A DNA stretch of 64,000 bases from the NCBI RefSeq assembly GCF_017168195.1, contig NZ_JADNYL010000004.1, positions 124,001-188,000 on the forward strand. Reading direction: 5' to 3'. Below, one piece after another: positions 47,567 through 56,929 of the stretch. The notes beneath the pieces were generated by a model, which was not told the DNA's origin, searched no databases, and was given only the letters and a program-made list of their open reading frames with translations. The position numbers were made by a program, and so were the translations under genes. Origin of the DNA: Thalassotalea sp. G2M2-11. Lineage in GTDB: Bacteria; Pseudomonadota; Gammaproteobacteria; Enterobacterales; Alteromonadaceae. The stretch's first letter is position 1. Each line of letters starts with the position of its first letter.

Positions 47567-48031
47567 CTAAAGTTGAGCTTGTAAGTAATTATCTATATTC
47601 ATTTGATCAATTTGATATAACTGAGCTTCTAACCAATCAATATGATCTTCTTCCTGATGTAATATCTCCACCAAGATATCACGACTGACAAAGTCTTTGA
47701 GTTGTTCACAGCAGGCAATCGCTGATTTGATGGTACTTTGCTGCGCTAATTGAAATTTCATATCGCATGCTAACATCTCTTCAGCTTTTTCCCCTATTGC
47801 TAAAGCCCCAAGTTGTTGCAGGTTAGGTAATCCTTCTAAAAATAGAATACGCTCAATAAGTTTATCCGCTTGTTTCATGTCGAGGATGGACTTTTTATAA
47901 CATTGATCGTTTAACTGACTAAATCCCCAATTTTTATAAATACGGGCATGGAGAAAATATTGATTAATTGAGGTTAGTTCGCTGGTTAACACCTTGTTGA
48001 GATGAGTGAGGACTTCCTGTTGGCTTTTCAT
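47567..48031 (-). CDS. bfrA: bacterioferritin, haem-binding subunit with degenerate ferroxidase site
   Basis: The 154-residue subunit keeps the haem ligand Met52 (ILDMKQAD). In the di-iron site Glu51 is Asp, His54 is Gln and Glu94 is Gln; Glu18, Glu127 and His130 remain. The ferroxidase centre is thus probably impaired. Bound haem helps release stored iron by electron transfer from Bfd. It is the first of the two ferritin genes, 107 bases after bfd. The bfrA/bfrB names follow the haem-containing and ferroxidase-containing subunits described in other bacteria. Confidence 0.88.
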   Translation of the reverse strand: MKSQQEVLTHLNKVLTSELTSINQYFLHARIYKNWGFSQLNDQCYKKSILDMKQADKLIERILFLEGLPNLQQLGALAIGEKAEEMLACDMKFQLAQQSTIKSAIACCEQLKDFVSRDILVEILHQEEDHIDWLEAQLYQIDQMNIDNYLQAQL

Positions 48032-48138
48032 GGTTATTACTCGTTAACATAGGGTAATAACGAGTATAATCGCTTGTGATGTAACGTCAATCGCTTTGGT
48101 TTTATCGGACTATTAGTTGATGGTAACTTTGCTGGTGA

Positions 48139-48333
48139 TTAACACACTTCTTTAAATAGTCCTTCATCAATAATGGTGTCATTGATGACTTTTTGGATAA
48201 CTTTGGTACAGGTACCACATTGAGAGCTAATATCAAGGTGTTGTTTTAATTCACGAATTGAGCCAGCACCGTCATTTAAAACGTGCTGTGCAACTTGTTT
48301 ATCTGTAATACCTTTACAAATGCAGACGTACAT
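48139..48333 (-). CDS. bfd: bacterioferritin-associated ferredoxin
   Basis: The 64-residue 2Fe-2S protein begins at MYVCICKGITD; an upstream in-frame extension of 20 residues is not part of the family. Four Cys in VCICKGIT and SQCGTCTK bind the cluster. It delivers electrons to bacterioferritin haem to release iron in iron shortage. A Fur-like site lies just upstream and bfrA-bfrB follow. Confidence 0.93.
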   Translation of the reverse strand: MYVCICKGITDKQVAQHVLNDGAGSIRELKQHLDISSQCGTCTKVIQKVINDTIIDEGLFKEVC

Positions 48334-48357
48334 ACCAACCTCAACAATAACCTTAAC

Positions 48358-48376
48358 GCAAGTGATAATAATTCTT
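48358..48376. promoter_or_regulatory. possible Fur box before bfd
   Basis: The 19 bases centred on TGATAAT (48363-48369) match the Fur consensus at about 13 positions by eye. Fur repression of bfd is established in E. coli, and the site is 25 bases from the start codon. The match is moderate and AT-rich sequence raises the chance of coincidence. Confidence 0.35.
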
Positions 48377-48559
48377 GTTTGGGTTTTGGTCAAGTATTAA
48401 TTATAGTTAACCTACGATTAATTGATGTTGATCAAAGGCTCAATTGACAAGGTAGCCATAGCCAATAAACCTTCGACCGTACACGCCCTTAATACCTCAA
48501 TAATTGTTTTGGGCATTGATGGTACTTTTGGTAACTGATAGGTGAAGCGATAAATAGTG

Positions 48560-49750
48560 CTATTTCAATAATAGTTTTTGGTACACCTGTATTGATTTAT
48601 CCAGTTGCCCTTGATCAGCCAGTAGCTTGGCAAATGCTTGTAAATCAACATCATCGTATTGCTGACCTTCTAGATGCACTAAACTATTAAAAGCTTTTTC
48701 AGCCATGGCAAAATTACCCTGTGCTAAGGATAAGTGAGCTAGTGCACTGAGCCATTTGGCATTGTGTTGGTCATGATGTAAGTGTTTTTGAACCGCTTGT
48801 ATGAGCTCATCGCAATGAGTTAATGGTAACTTGCGAATTGCTTTTAACAATTGAGTATTGGCGCCTTTTTTGATGATTGGCAGCAAAATTTTACTTAATG
48901 GCTGATGAATTTGATGTTCAGCTAGCACCTGACAATAGCTTAGCAGCACCCTCTCTCGTTGTTTAACTTTACGCCCTAGACCATCCCAATATTGTTGTAA
49001 GGCATGATTATCTTGTGAGGTAATTTGTTGGTTAAATGCATGATAAAATGCGTTGGCTTCCCAGTTTTCAATACGTTCATCGTTAATTTGTTTACTTTTG
49101 CGCGCTTTATTAAGTTGTTCTATGACATAACCATAACGCTGCTCAATCAAGCTTAATTCAATTTCCTGTGCGAGTAACCTGTCATCATGTCCAATCAACT
49201 TATGATGCTTATCAAGAATGCCGCGTGCTTTTTTGTATTCTTGATGTTTAATACACAAATCTAACGTCACTAGAATTGATTCAATTCCTACCTCTTTGAC
49301 GTTTTCATTGTAGTGCTCAAGTTGTGCTAAATAATGCTTGCTGTTGGTTGCCAGTGCTTGTTTATCAGCAGCACTTGCCGCGAGTAAATAGGCTATTTGC
49401 TGTGATTTTGACGGTTCAGCACTTTGCACTAATAAATGCTCAGCTTGCTGGTAATCTCCTAATACATAGGCGGCAATACCTTTGTTTAATCGTCTGAGTC
49501 CTTTACGCTGTCCCGCAAATATCAATTTATGCCATGCAGTTAAGCTTAGTGAAATTCCACCTTTAAATATTTTTAGGGTGAAAACTAATGCGATAAATAG
49601 TACCACTAGCATCATCAAGGCAGTGACAATGGTGGATTCAATGGTATATTCGCCCATGGCAATTAAAATATAGCCTTTTTCGCCAATTAATATCGGGCTA
49701 ACAGCAATTGCAGCAAAGAATAGTAAAACAATAATGATGAGGCGCTTCAT
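48560..49750 (-). CDS. hemY: HemY-type TPR membrane protein
   Basis: The 396-residue protein has two N-terminal membrane helices (about 5-22 and 40-60) and TPR-like helical repeats afterwards (LVQSAEPSKSQQIAYLLAA, HLSLAQGNFAMAEKAFNSL). It is the HemY of gammaproteobacterial hem operons, whose exact role is unsettled, not the protoporphyrinogen oxidase of the same name. It is last in cyaY-hemC-hemD-hemX-hemY and its start overlaps hemX by one base. Confidence 0.9.
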   Translation of the reverse strand: MKRLIIIVLLFFAAIAVSPILIGEKGYILIAMGEYTIESTIVTALMMLVVLFIALVFTLKIFKGGISLSLTAWHKLIFAGQRKGLRRLNKGIAAYVLGDYQQAEHLLVQSAEPSKSQQIAYLLAASAADKQALATNSKHYLAQLEHYNENVKEVGIESILVTLDLCIKHQEYKKARGILDKHHKLIGHDDRLLAQEIELSLIEQRYGYVIEQLNKARKSKQINDERIENWEANAFYHAFNQQITSQDNHALQQYWDGLGRKVKQRERVLLSYCQVLAEHQIHQPLSKILLPIIKKGANTQLLKAIRKLPLTHCDELIQAVQKHLHHDQHNAKWLSALAHLSLAQGNFAMAEKAFNSLVHLEGQQYDDVDLQAFAKLLADQGQLDKSIQVYQKLLLK

Positions 49751-51081
49751 TAGATCACCTCATTACTGGTTGTTGAGGCCTGATCATCGACCTTCTGTTC
49801 AACAGGTGATTGAGGTTCTGGCGCGTTTTCACTTTGCGCAGGCTTCTTCTCAAGTGGTGTGAGCTGTTTTTCTTGTTTGATCCGTTGACGCAATGCTTGG
49901 TGAGAGCGCAAGTCAATATTTTGCTCTAAGCTGACAATTTTCTCTTTGAGTAACTGAATTTCTTGATAAAACTGTGCGGTAGCTAGATGCCCAAGGTCGA
50001 AATATTCGGTTAACCATTGCTGTACTTCATCGATGGAGGCTTGATATAACTGCTTGTTCTCTTTGCTTGCTGCCCATTGTATTTGCTGAACTTTTAGCGC
50101 GAGGTTTTCTTTTAAGTTTTGTTGATGTTGCGGTGACATCAGTGGCTCTACTTGCCCCACTCTGCGACGCACGGTAATAAAATCAGCTAAAAATCGCTGC
50201 CAAGTCTTGGCAAGGTTGCTACGCCAATCTGATGGGCTGTCTGAGAGTTGCAAATCTTCTTGTTGCGTTTGGCTATCTGGGATTTTGGCCATGGCAAAGT
50301 TAAGTTGTGGTATTTGTTTACTTAATGCCAGCAACTGTAAAGTGACTTCTTCAGTTTCAAGTGCAGGCATGAGCTTTAATGCTTCAATATCTTGATGGAT
50401 AAGTTGCCTAATAGGTAAATAAACCGGGTTGTTTAGTTCTTTAATGCGACTATCTGCATCGCTTAATAAGTTAATAGCGGCAGCCGTATCACGCTCTAAC
50501 CATAATGTTCGTGCTGCAATTCGTGTCAGATACTCTGCTTCATGTAATAACCAATCACTGGGCTCTCTTTGCGCTAAACGAGCGATTTGTTGTTCCAGTT
50601 GGCTAATTCGTACCTCACTGCTTTGTTGAATGTCATCAACTGCGGTTGCTACTTGCTGTGATATTTGCGCTTGTTGCTGTGCCAATAATTGTTGCACTTT
50701 TTGCGCGCTTTGTTGATTGTTCTGTGCAATCTGTTTTTGTAATTGATTGACCTGTTGGGCATTCTGTTGCGTATGCAAATAATGAACGCCGCCGATACCG
50801 CCAGCACTGATGAGAGCGATAATGAGCGCCAGTACCGCTGTTTTAGATAAGCTATTCGCTGGTGGTACTTTTGCTTTAGTGGGAGTAGTAGTTTTGTTTA
50901 CTGACCTTGACTTGTTAGGGGCAGTACTACTTACTGCTTTGGTGGTTTGCGAGGTATGACTGTGCTCACCCGTAGTACTTGAAGATGCCTTTTCCTTGCT
51001 ATCAGCTGTTTGTTTAGCTGAACCTTCCTTGTTGTTTTCGCTAGGAGCTATTTGCGGAGATTGGCTGTTTTTATCAGTCAT
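49750..51081 (-). CDS. hemX: HemX, putative uroporphyrinogen-III methylase-like membrane protein
   Basis: The 443-residue protein has a Ser/Thr/Lys-rich cytoplasmic N-terminus (1-80), one membrane helix (about 83-102, VLALIIALISAGGIGGVHYL), a Gln-rich coiled coil (about 108-170) and a periplasmic helical domain. This is the layout of E. coli HemX, which lacks proven methylase activity. It overlaps hemD by 8 bases and hemY by one, so it is translated as part of the hem operon. Confidence 0.9.
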   Translation of the reverse strand: MTDKNSQSPQIAPSENNKEGSAKQTADSKEKASSSTTGEHSHTSQTTKAVSSTAPNKSRSVNKTTTPTKAKVPPANSLSKTAVLALIIALISAGGIGGVHYLHTQQNAQQVNQLQKQIAQNNQQSAQKVQQLLAQQQAQISQQVATAVDDIQQSSEVRISQLEQQIARLAQREPSDWLLHEAEYLTRIAARTLWLERDTAAAINLLSDADSRIKELNNPVYLPIRQLIHQDIEALKLMPALETEEVTLQLLALSKQIPQLNFAMAKIPDSQTQQEDLQLSDSPSDWRSNLAKTWQRFLADFITVRRRVGQVEPLMSPQHQQNLKENLALKVQQIQWAASKENKQLYQASIDEVQQWLTEYFDLGHLATAQFYQEIQLLKEKIVSLEQNIDLRSHQALRQRIKQEKQLTPLEKKPAQSENAPEPQSPVEQKVDDQASTTSNEVI

Positions 51082-51838
51082 TGGTTGATTCCCTGTTGAG
51101 CAAAGCGTCTATAATTGCTTGGTCATTTGCACCTTGGCTGTTAATCACTTTTTGTAAGCCAAGATGTTGTGCTGTTTCTTTAATTCTGTCACTAGCCACG
51201 ACCCATAAACAGGTGTTTTGCCAGTACTTATCATTTATATCGAGTAAGCCTACTATACGTTGCAATAACGCATTACTGGTAACAATAAAGCCAGTAATTT
51301 GATTCTGTCGCCATTGATCAATGATGTGTTGTGGAATATCTAACCAATCGCGTTGATAACTTTCAAGGTATTGAACATTTGCGCCCAGCTGCTTTAGTTG
51401 TGTTGCCAGCAATTCTCTGCCGCCATTACCTCTAACAATTAAAACATTGCTAGTCGCTGTTAACTGATTTGCACTAAGTGCCGGTAGCGCCAACATGCCC
51501 TCTGTATCATGATGATGTGGGCAAACCGCTTCAATATCAAGTTTTTTAAGCGCCATTTGCGTTGCTGTGCCCACGGCAATCACTTGAATACTATCGTTTA
51601 TCCACTGCTTTAATGGTAAGGCTTGTTGGGCAAATTCAACGGCAGCGACACTGACAAAAATAATAATCGTGGGAGAAAAGCTGTCTGTGATGGATAGAAC
51701 TCGGCCAGATGTTGTCGCAGGTTGGTATTCAAATAAGGGCTGACATTGAGCATCTAATCCAACCCGCTGCAAGGCATGCTTTAATTGCACACCTTGCTTT
51801 CTAGGACGGGTAATAACAAAGCAAGTATTACTGACCAT
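51074..51838 (-). CDS. hemD: uroporphyrinogen-III synthase
   Basis: The 254-residue enzyme closes hydroxymethylbilane to uroporphyrinogen III. The family is poorly conserved; VITRPRKQG at the start, [19 protein letters not shown] and [10 protein letters not shown] are recognisable. I start at the ATG at 51838, which overlaps the hemC stop by 11 bases and aligns with known starts; a longer frame of 16 residues upstream lies in hemC. It is followed by hemX with an 8-base overlap. Confidence 0.93.
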   Translation of the reverse strand: MVSNTCFVITRPRKQGVQLKHALQRVGLDAQCQPLFEYQPATTSGRVLSITDSFSPTIIIFVSVAAVEFAQQALPLKQWINDSIQVIAVGTATQMALKKLDIEAVCPHHHDTEGMLALPALSANQLTATSNVLIVRGNGGRELLATQLKQLGANVQYLESYQRDWLDIPQHIIDQWRQNQITGFIVTSNALLQRIVGLLDINDKYWQNTCLWVVASDRIKETAQHLGLQKVINSQGANDQAIIDALLNRESTND

Positions 51839-52757
51839 ATACTTGTTTAAGTATCTTGTCTGCCCCTTGGGCAAGTAGCTTTTCACCTAGTGCTTGTCCT
51901 AGCTGTTCTGCTTGATTGGCATCACCAGTGATCTCGTCACTGATAATTTGTGAGCCATCAATCGCACCAACTAAACCACGTAAATGAATTTGTTCATCTT
52001 GAACTAAGGCATAACTGCCGATAGGGACTTGGCAACCGCCTTCTAATGCGCGGTTCATTGCACGTTCTGCAAGTACACGTGTGCGTGTGGTGCTACATTC
52101 TAGAGGTGCTAACAAGGCTTTAATGGTTTCATCATCTGTACGGCATTCGATACCGACAGCGCCTTGACCATTGGCGGGTAACATGACTTCTGGCTCAATA
52201 AAGGCTTTAATGCGCTCAGGCATTTCTAAGCGGATCAAACCAGCGGCGGCTAAAATAATGGCATCGTAATCACCATTATCGAGTTTCGCTAAACGTGTAT
52301 TAACGTTACCGCGTAAATCACGAATATCCAGATCAGGACGTAATGCTTTTATTTGGCATTGACGGCGCAAACTTGAAGTACCAACAACTGCGCCATGAGG
52401 TAATTCTTCAAAGCTGTTAATGGTATTTGAAACGAAGGCATCACGCGGGTCTTCACGAGGACAAATTACCTCAAGCCCTAAACCGTCAGGAAATTCAACC
52501 GGTACATCTTTCATGGAGTGTACTGCGATATCTGCTCTGTTTTCTAACATCGCCACTTCAAGCTCTTTTACAAACAGTCCTTTTCCACCTACTTTTGCTA
52601 AAGGTGTATCTAATATGATATCACCTTTCGTCGTCATCGGTACCAATTCCACATTAATACCGGCATGGAAATGTTCGAGTTGCGCTTTTACGTATTCTGC
52701 TTGCCATAATGCTAAGGCACTTTTTCGAGTCGCAATGCGTACGGTTGTTTGAGTCAT
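51828..52757 (-). CDS. hemC: hydroxymethylbilane synthase
   Basis: The 309-residue enzyme polymerises four porphobilinogen units. The dipyrromethane cofactor is bound by Cys in [10 protein letters not shown] (about residue 241). [25 protein letters not shown] and the Arg pair in [10 protein letters not shown] are conserved. Length equals E. coli HemC (313). It begins 12 bases after cyaY on the same strand, whereas in enterobacteria and Shewanella cyaA occupies the divergent side. Confidence 0.96.
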   Translation of the reverse strand: MTQTTVRIATRKSALALWQAEYVKAQLEHFHAGINVELVPMTTKGDIILDTPLAKVGGKGLFVKELEVAMLENRADIAVHSMKDVPVEFPDGLGLEVICPREDPRDAFVSNTINSFEELPHGAVVGTSSLRRQCQIKALRPDLDIRDLRGNVNTRLAKLDNGDYDAIILAAAGLIRLEMPERIKAFIEPEVMLPANGQGAVGIECRTDDETIKALLAPLECSTTRTRVLAERAMNRALEGGCQVPIGSYALVQDEQIHLRGLVGAIDGSQIISDEITGDANQAEQLGQALGEKLLAQGADKILKQVYGQ

Positions 52758-52769
52758 ATTTTTTCCTAT

Positions 52770-53090
52770 TTATTCTGCGCTAAGCGTAATATTTGATTCC
52801 GCCTGAGTACTGACCGCTTGCGAAATAAAATGCCAAAATTCGTCGTTACCACGTTTATCTATCCATTGCTCATTTTGATAATGGAAATGATGGCCATTAA
52901 ATTTAGTTGCCACCCAAATTTCATGCAGTGGTGCCTGTTTGTTGATAATGATTTTGCTACCATTTTTAAAGGTAAGGGTTAACATGCCGCCAACACCTTC
53001 GTAATCTATATCTACACCGCACTCTTCAATGGCTTCTTCTAGTGCAAGTAGTAGATCATCAGCCATTAAATTGTATTGGGTATCGTTCAT
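52770..53090 (-). CDS. cyaY: frataxin-like iron protein CyaY
   Basis: The 106-residue acidic protein has the frataxin fold pattern: an acidic first helix (LLLALEEAIEECGVDIDYE), strands GMLTLTFKNGSKIIINKQ, and the conserved EIWVATKFNGHHFHY and W at FWHFISQAV. It binds iron and tunes iron-sulfur cluster assembly. As the first gene before hemC it may be co-transcribed with the haem operon, which would link iron supply with haem synthesis. It is divergent from lptM. Confidence 0.93.
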   Translation of the reverse strand: MNDTQYNLMADDLLLALEEAIEECGVDIDYEGVGGMLTLTFKNGSKIIINKQAPLHEIWVATKFNGHHFHYQNEQWIDKRGNDEFWHFISQAVSTQAESNITLSAE

Positions 53091-53200
53091 TTATTCGCCC
53101 TTTTTTAAAAAACTTGGTTAATCGTTTTTGTTTAGCTTGTATTTGATGGTCATCGGATTATAAAACGTCTATCATGGGAAAAAAATCGAATTAATCAAAA

Positions 53201-53356
53201 ATGCGTAAACTAAATTCATTTATTTTAGCTAGTGTATTGATCTTATTGTCGCTATCTGGCTGCGGTATGCCCGGCCCTTTATATCAAGAAAGTGATAAAG
53301 CGCAATCCACGAATGCCAACATACAAGATAAACAAACTAAGTCAACTGAACAATAG
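53201..53356 (+). CDS. lptM: small LPS-assembly lipoprotein LptM (YifL-like)
   Basis: The 51-residue product has a lipoprotein signal with lipobox LSGC (Cys at residue 21), followed by GMPGPLY, the conserved sequence after the lipid Cys in this family, and a polar tail. LptM (YifL) assists the LPS translocon LptD in E. coli. It lies in its usual position before lysA/dapF, divergent from cyaY. It was found by reading the gap and is below many length cut-offs. Its stop lies 10 bases before the lysA start. Confidence 0.88.
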   Translation: MRKLNSFILASVLILLSLSGCGMPGPLYQESDKAQSTNANIQDKQTKSTEQ

Positions 53357-53366
53357 GAATAAACTA

Positions 53367-54614
53367 GTGGATTTCTTTAATCGTCGAAATACCGATTTAT
53401 TTGCCGAAGATTGCTCGGTAGCGTCATTAGCTAAGTCTTATGGCACGCCATTATTTATTTATTCGCGTGCGACCATTGAACGCCATTGGCATGCATTTGA
53501 TCAAGCAGCAGGAGATCGCCCGCATCTTATTTGTTACGCCGTGAAAGCTAACAGTAACCTTGCCGTTTTGAATGTAATGGCGCGTTTAGGTTCTGGCTTT
53601 GATATTGTCTCTCAAGGTGAGCTGGCTCGAGTATTACAGGCGGGGGGCGATCCGGCCAAAGTGGTTTTTTCAGGTGTTGGTAAAAAGGCAACAGAAATAG
53701 CTTACGCACTCGATAAAGGTATTTATTGTTTTAATGTCGAGTCAGAATCAGAGTTAGATCGTATTCAACAAGTGGCGGAGCAAAAGCAAACCACAGCGTC
53801 AATTTCGTTGCGTGTTAATCCGGATGTTGATGCGGGAACTCACCCGTATATATCTACCGGATTAAAAGAAAATAAATTTGGTGTTAGTATCGATGATGCT
53901 TATCGCATTTATGCAAAAGCGGCACAGTATTCATATATTCAAGTGAAGGGCATTGATTGCCACATTGGTTCACAATTAACAGAAACACAGCCGTTTTTAG
54001 ATGCACTGGATCGGGTGTTGCTGTTAGTAGATAACCTAGCTGAACAAGGCATTGAGCTATCACATATAGATGTCGGTGGCGGATTAGGTGTGTGTTATCG
54101 TGATGAAAAACCACCACATCCAAATGAATATGCTAAAGCGATTGCTGAAAAGTTAACTGGGCGTGATATCACGCTGATTTTTGAGCCTGGACGAGCCATC
54201 ATGGCAAATGCTGGTATTTTAGTGACAGAAGTAGAGTTTTTAAAAACGAATCAAGACAGACATTTTGCTTTGGTCGATGCGGCAATGAATGACCTTATTC
54301 GTCCATCATTATATCAGGCGTGGCAAGACATTATCCCGGTAACTGAAAAGCCTCAATTGCCAACAAGAAATTATGATATTGTTGGCCCTGTGTGTGAAAC
54401 GGGTGACTTTTTAGGTAAAGATCGCTCATTAGCTATCGAAGCGGGTGACTTACTGGCGGTACGTTCTTCCGGGGCATACGGCTTTACCATGAGCTCAAAT
54501 TATAATAGTCGTCCCAGAGCGGCAGAGTTGATGGTTGATGGAGAGCAGGCTTACCTGATAAGAGAACGTGAGTCATTAGAAAGCTTATGGCAAGGTGAAA
54601 CTTTATTACCTTAA
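53367..54614 (+). CDS. lysA: diaminopimelate decarboxylase
   Basis: The 415-residue PLP enzyme converts meso-diaminopimelate to lysine. The PLP lysine is in CYAVKANSN, with HIGSQL, GGGLG, EPGR and GPVCETGDF conserved. I choose the GTG at 53367, with AGGAA eight bases upstream; a longer frame starting at 53292 overlaps lptM and has no family similarity. It is followed 28 bases later by dapF, so both ends of the lysine/diaminopimelate branch are together. Confidence 0.95.
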   Translation: MDFFNRRNTDLFAEDCSVASLAKSYGTPLFIYSRATIERHWHAFDQAAGDRPHLICYAVKANSNLAVLNVMARLGSGFDIVSQGELARVLQAGGDPAKVVFSGVGKKATEIAYALDKGIYCFNVESESELDRIQQVAEQKQTTASISLRVNPDVDAGTHPYISTGLKENKFGVSIDDAYRIYAKAAQYSYIQVKGIDCHIGSQLTETQPFLDALDRVLLLVDNLAEQGIELSHIDVGGGLGVCYRDEKPPHPNEYAKAIAEKLTGRDITLIFEPGRAIMANAGILVTEVEFLKTNQDRHFALVDAAMNDLIRPSLYQAWQDIIPVTEKPQLPTRNYDIVGPVCETGDFLGKDRSLAIEAGDLLAVRSSGAYGFTMSSNYNSRPRAAELMVDGEQAYLIRERESLESLWQGETLLP

Positions 54615-54642
54615 TAATTGCATTTGGTATAGAGAACATTAG

Positions 54643-55473
54643 ATGTTAGTAAAATTTTCAAAAATGCATGGTTTGGGTAATGACTTTTTAATGCTCGATA
54701 ATGTGACGCAAAATGTGTATTTGCCGAATGACCAGATCCGTCTGCTTGCCGATAGGCATTTTGGCATTGGTTTTGATCAATTATTAGTGGTTGAACCCCC
54801 CTATGATCCTGATTTAGATTTTCATTATCGTATTTTCAATGCCGATGGCAGTGAAGTTAGTCAATGTGGCAATGGCGCTCGTTGTTTTGCTAAATTTGTT
54901 CGGATGAAGGGACTGATCAACCGTAACAAAATTCGTGTATCAACCCATGCGGGTAAAATGACGTTATATGTCGAGCGTGATGGTAATGTGACAGTAACCA
55001 TGCCAGTGCCACAGTTCGAGCCTAGTAAAATACCTTTTAACGCCCAAAAAGTTGAAGGTACTTATATCTTACGCAGTGAAGATGAAACCGTACTATGTGG
55101 CGCAGTATCAATGGGAAACCCTCATTGTGTGTTGACCGTCGATGATATTGAAAGCGCGCCTGTTGAACGCTTAGGTAAGCAATTAACTAATCATGAACGT
55201 TTTCCTAAAGGGGTTAATGTCGGCTTTATGGAAGTGGTTGCTCCTGATTTTATTAAGTTACGCGTTTATGAACGTGGTGCTGCTGAGACTTTAGCTTGTG
55301 GTAGTGGTGCATGTGCTGCGGTAGTTATCGGCCAGATGCAAAAAAAACTGGCGAAGCAAGTCACTGTTCAATTACCAGGTGGTAAGTTGAAAATATTTTG
55401 GAAGGGACCCGGTAGCCCTGTGAAGATGACTGGACCTGCCGTGCATGTCTTTGATGGACAATTACATATATGA
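54643..55473 (+). CDS. dapF: diaminopimelate epimerase
   Basis: The 276-residue enzyme interconverts LL- and meso-diaminopimelate. The two catalytic Cys lie in [10 protein letters not shown] (about residue 73) and [10 protein letters not shown] (about 219). [15 protein letters not shown] is the conserved start. Length equals E. coli DapF (274). Its stop overlaps the next gene by 4 bases. Confidence 0.97.
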   Translation: MLVKFSKMHGLGNDFLMLDNVTQNVYLPNDQIRLLADRHFGIGFDQLLVVEPPYDPDLDFHYRIFNADGSEVSQCGNGARCFAKFVRMKGLINRNKIRVSTHAGKMTLYVERDGNVTVTMPVPQFEPSKIPFNAQKVEGTYILRSEDETVLCGAVSMGNPHCVLTVDDIESAPVERLGKQLTNHERFPKGVNVGFMEVVAPDFIKLRVYERGAAETLACGSGACAAVVIGQMQKKLAKQVTVQLPGGKLKIFWKGPGSPVKMTGPAVHVFDGQLHI

Positions 55474-56177
55474 ACAATGAAAATAATTTAACCCAAGAAC
55501 AACTGATGCAACGAGAAGAAATTAGCTTAACTGACGATATTATCGTGAGTTTTTTACAAGATAATCCTGAGTTTTTTAATCGTCACCCTGAATTAGTGGC
55601 TAACCTGCGTATTAATGATAAGCAACGGGGCACAGTTTCTTTAGTGGAACGCCAACAATTGCAGTTGCGCGAAAAAATACGGACACTCGAAGAAGAGATC
55701 ACCCAGCTGATGGGGATTGCCAATCAAAATGAGCAATTATTTGGCTTATACAGTGATTTGTATTTGCGTTTGCTTGATTGTCAAACTGCCAAAGAGTTGC
55801 TTGATTGCTTATATCAAGCGACCACTGAGTTGCTGTCACTATCCGATCTAAAACTATGGTTGGCTGAGCCAACGCAGTTCACTCATGAGTGCTTGTGCTT
55901 ACAAGATTGTCGCGGTATTTTGCAAAATCGGCTTAACAAAGATGAATATTACTTTGGTCGTATTCAGCAAAGCGAGCAAGAGTTGATATTTACAAGTGAG
56001 CTGCAAGGTTCGGTGGTACTGATTAAATTAGAACACGACGAACAATTAATCGGCTTTTTGGCGATTAGTAGCCAAGATGCAGAACACTTTGATCCACGAA
56101 TGGATACTCTTTTGTTAGCTCAGTTTAAAAAATTGCTGGCTAAGCTCTTACATCGTCACTTGTTAGATAATGCTTAA
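55470..56177 (+). CDS. DUF484 family protein, GAF-like
   Basis: The 235-residue cytoplasmic protein begins with [20 protein letters not shown], the DUF484 hallmark, then a coiled coil (about 55-85) and a GAF-like domain. Its function is unknown. The family gene normally lies between dapF and xerC. Here dapF overlaps it by ATGA, but after it comes yigB with only 12 bases between, so xerC is absent. Confidence 0.9.
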   Translation: MNNENNLTQEQLMQREEISLTDDIIVSFLQDNPEFFNRHPELVANLRINDKQRGTVSLVERQQLQLREKIRTLEEEITQLMGIANQNEQLFGLYSDLYLRLLDCQTAKELLDCLYQATTELLSLSDLKLWLAEPTQFTHECLCLQDCRGILQNRLNKDEYYFGRIQQSEQELIFTSELQGSVVLIKLEHDEQLIGFLAISSQDAEHFDPRMDTLLLAQFKKLLAKLLHRHLLDNA

Positions 56178-56189
56178 CCGATAGCACCG

Positions 56190-56897
56190 ATGCAATTTTA
56201 TCGCCGATTAACGCCATTTTCAGCGATCAGTTTTGATTTGGATGATACCTTATATCATAACTATCCAGTGATGATGGCAACTGATGCTAAAATGATCGCC
56301 TATTTTACTGAGCGGTTACCCAAGGGCGAGCTTGAGTATGACTACCGCTTTTGGTTTCAATATCGTCAACAAGCGCTCATGCAATCACCACAGCTCAAAC
56401 ATGACGTTGGAGCATTACGCTTTCGTAGTTATTCACTCGGATTACAAGCATTAGGTTATGCAACCGCGACAGCCGATGTTATGGCAGAGCAAGCACTTGC
56501 GTATTTTGTTGAACAACGTAGTGATTTTTGCGTGCCACAAGCGGTGCATCACCTACTAAAACAGCTGAGTGAAAAGTGGCCTATCATCGCTATTAGTAAT
56601 GGTAACGTTGATACGGAGTCAATTGGTATTCGCCACTATTTTAGTGCAATTTATCATGCTGGAAATGGTTTAAAACAAAAACCTGATCCTGATATGTTTG
56701 AACGTGCCTGCCAGCAATTTAGTTTACTGCCTCAGCAATTACTCCACGTGGGAGATTGTGGAGCGAATGATGTCATTGGCGCGATACGATATGGTTGTCA
56801 AACCGCATGGGTGTCAACTTATGATGTCGGCAAGCCGCTACGTATCTTACCTAGCTTAGCATTAAGCGATGTAACTGAATTACAACGCTTGATATAA
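56190..56897 (+). CDS. yigB: HAD-superfamily phosphatase, YigB-like
   Basis: The 235-residue protein has HAD motifs: DLDDTLY (nucleophile Asp about 17), AISNGN, K in LKQKPDPDMF and GDCGANDVIGA. E. coli YigB dephosphorylates FMN in the last step to riboflavin and other sugar phosphates. Position before uvrD agrees with yigB. It lacks xerC as upstream neighbour. Confidence 0.9.
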   Translation: MQFYRRLTPFSAISFDLDDTLYHNYPVMMATDAKMIAYFTERLPKGELEYDYRFWFQYRQQALMQSPQLKHDVGALRFRSYSLGLQALGYATATADVMAEQALAYFVEQRSDFCVPQAVHHLLKQLSEKWPIIAISNGNVDTESIGIRHYFSAIYHAGNGLKQKPDPDMFERACQQFSLLPQQLLHVGDCGANDVIGAIRYGCQTAWVSTYDVGKPLRILPSLALSDVTELQRLI

Positions 56898-56929
56898 TTA
56901 CTTTTTCGTTTTCTTTGAGTTTTACCACT

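Noticed and set aside
53292-53366. Longer N-terminus for lysA
   Set aside because: It overlaps lptM in another frame and has no family similarity; the GTG at 53367 has a good ribosome site.
56178-56189. Remnant of xerC between the DUF484 gene and yigB
   Set aside because: The gap is only 12 bases, too short for any remnant.
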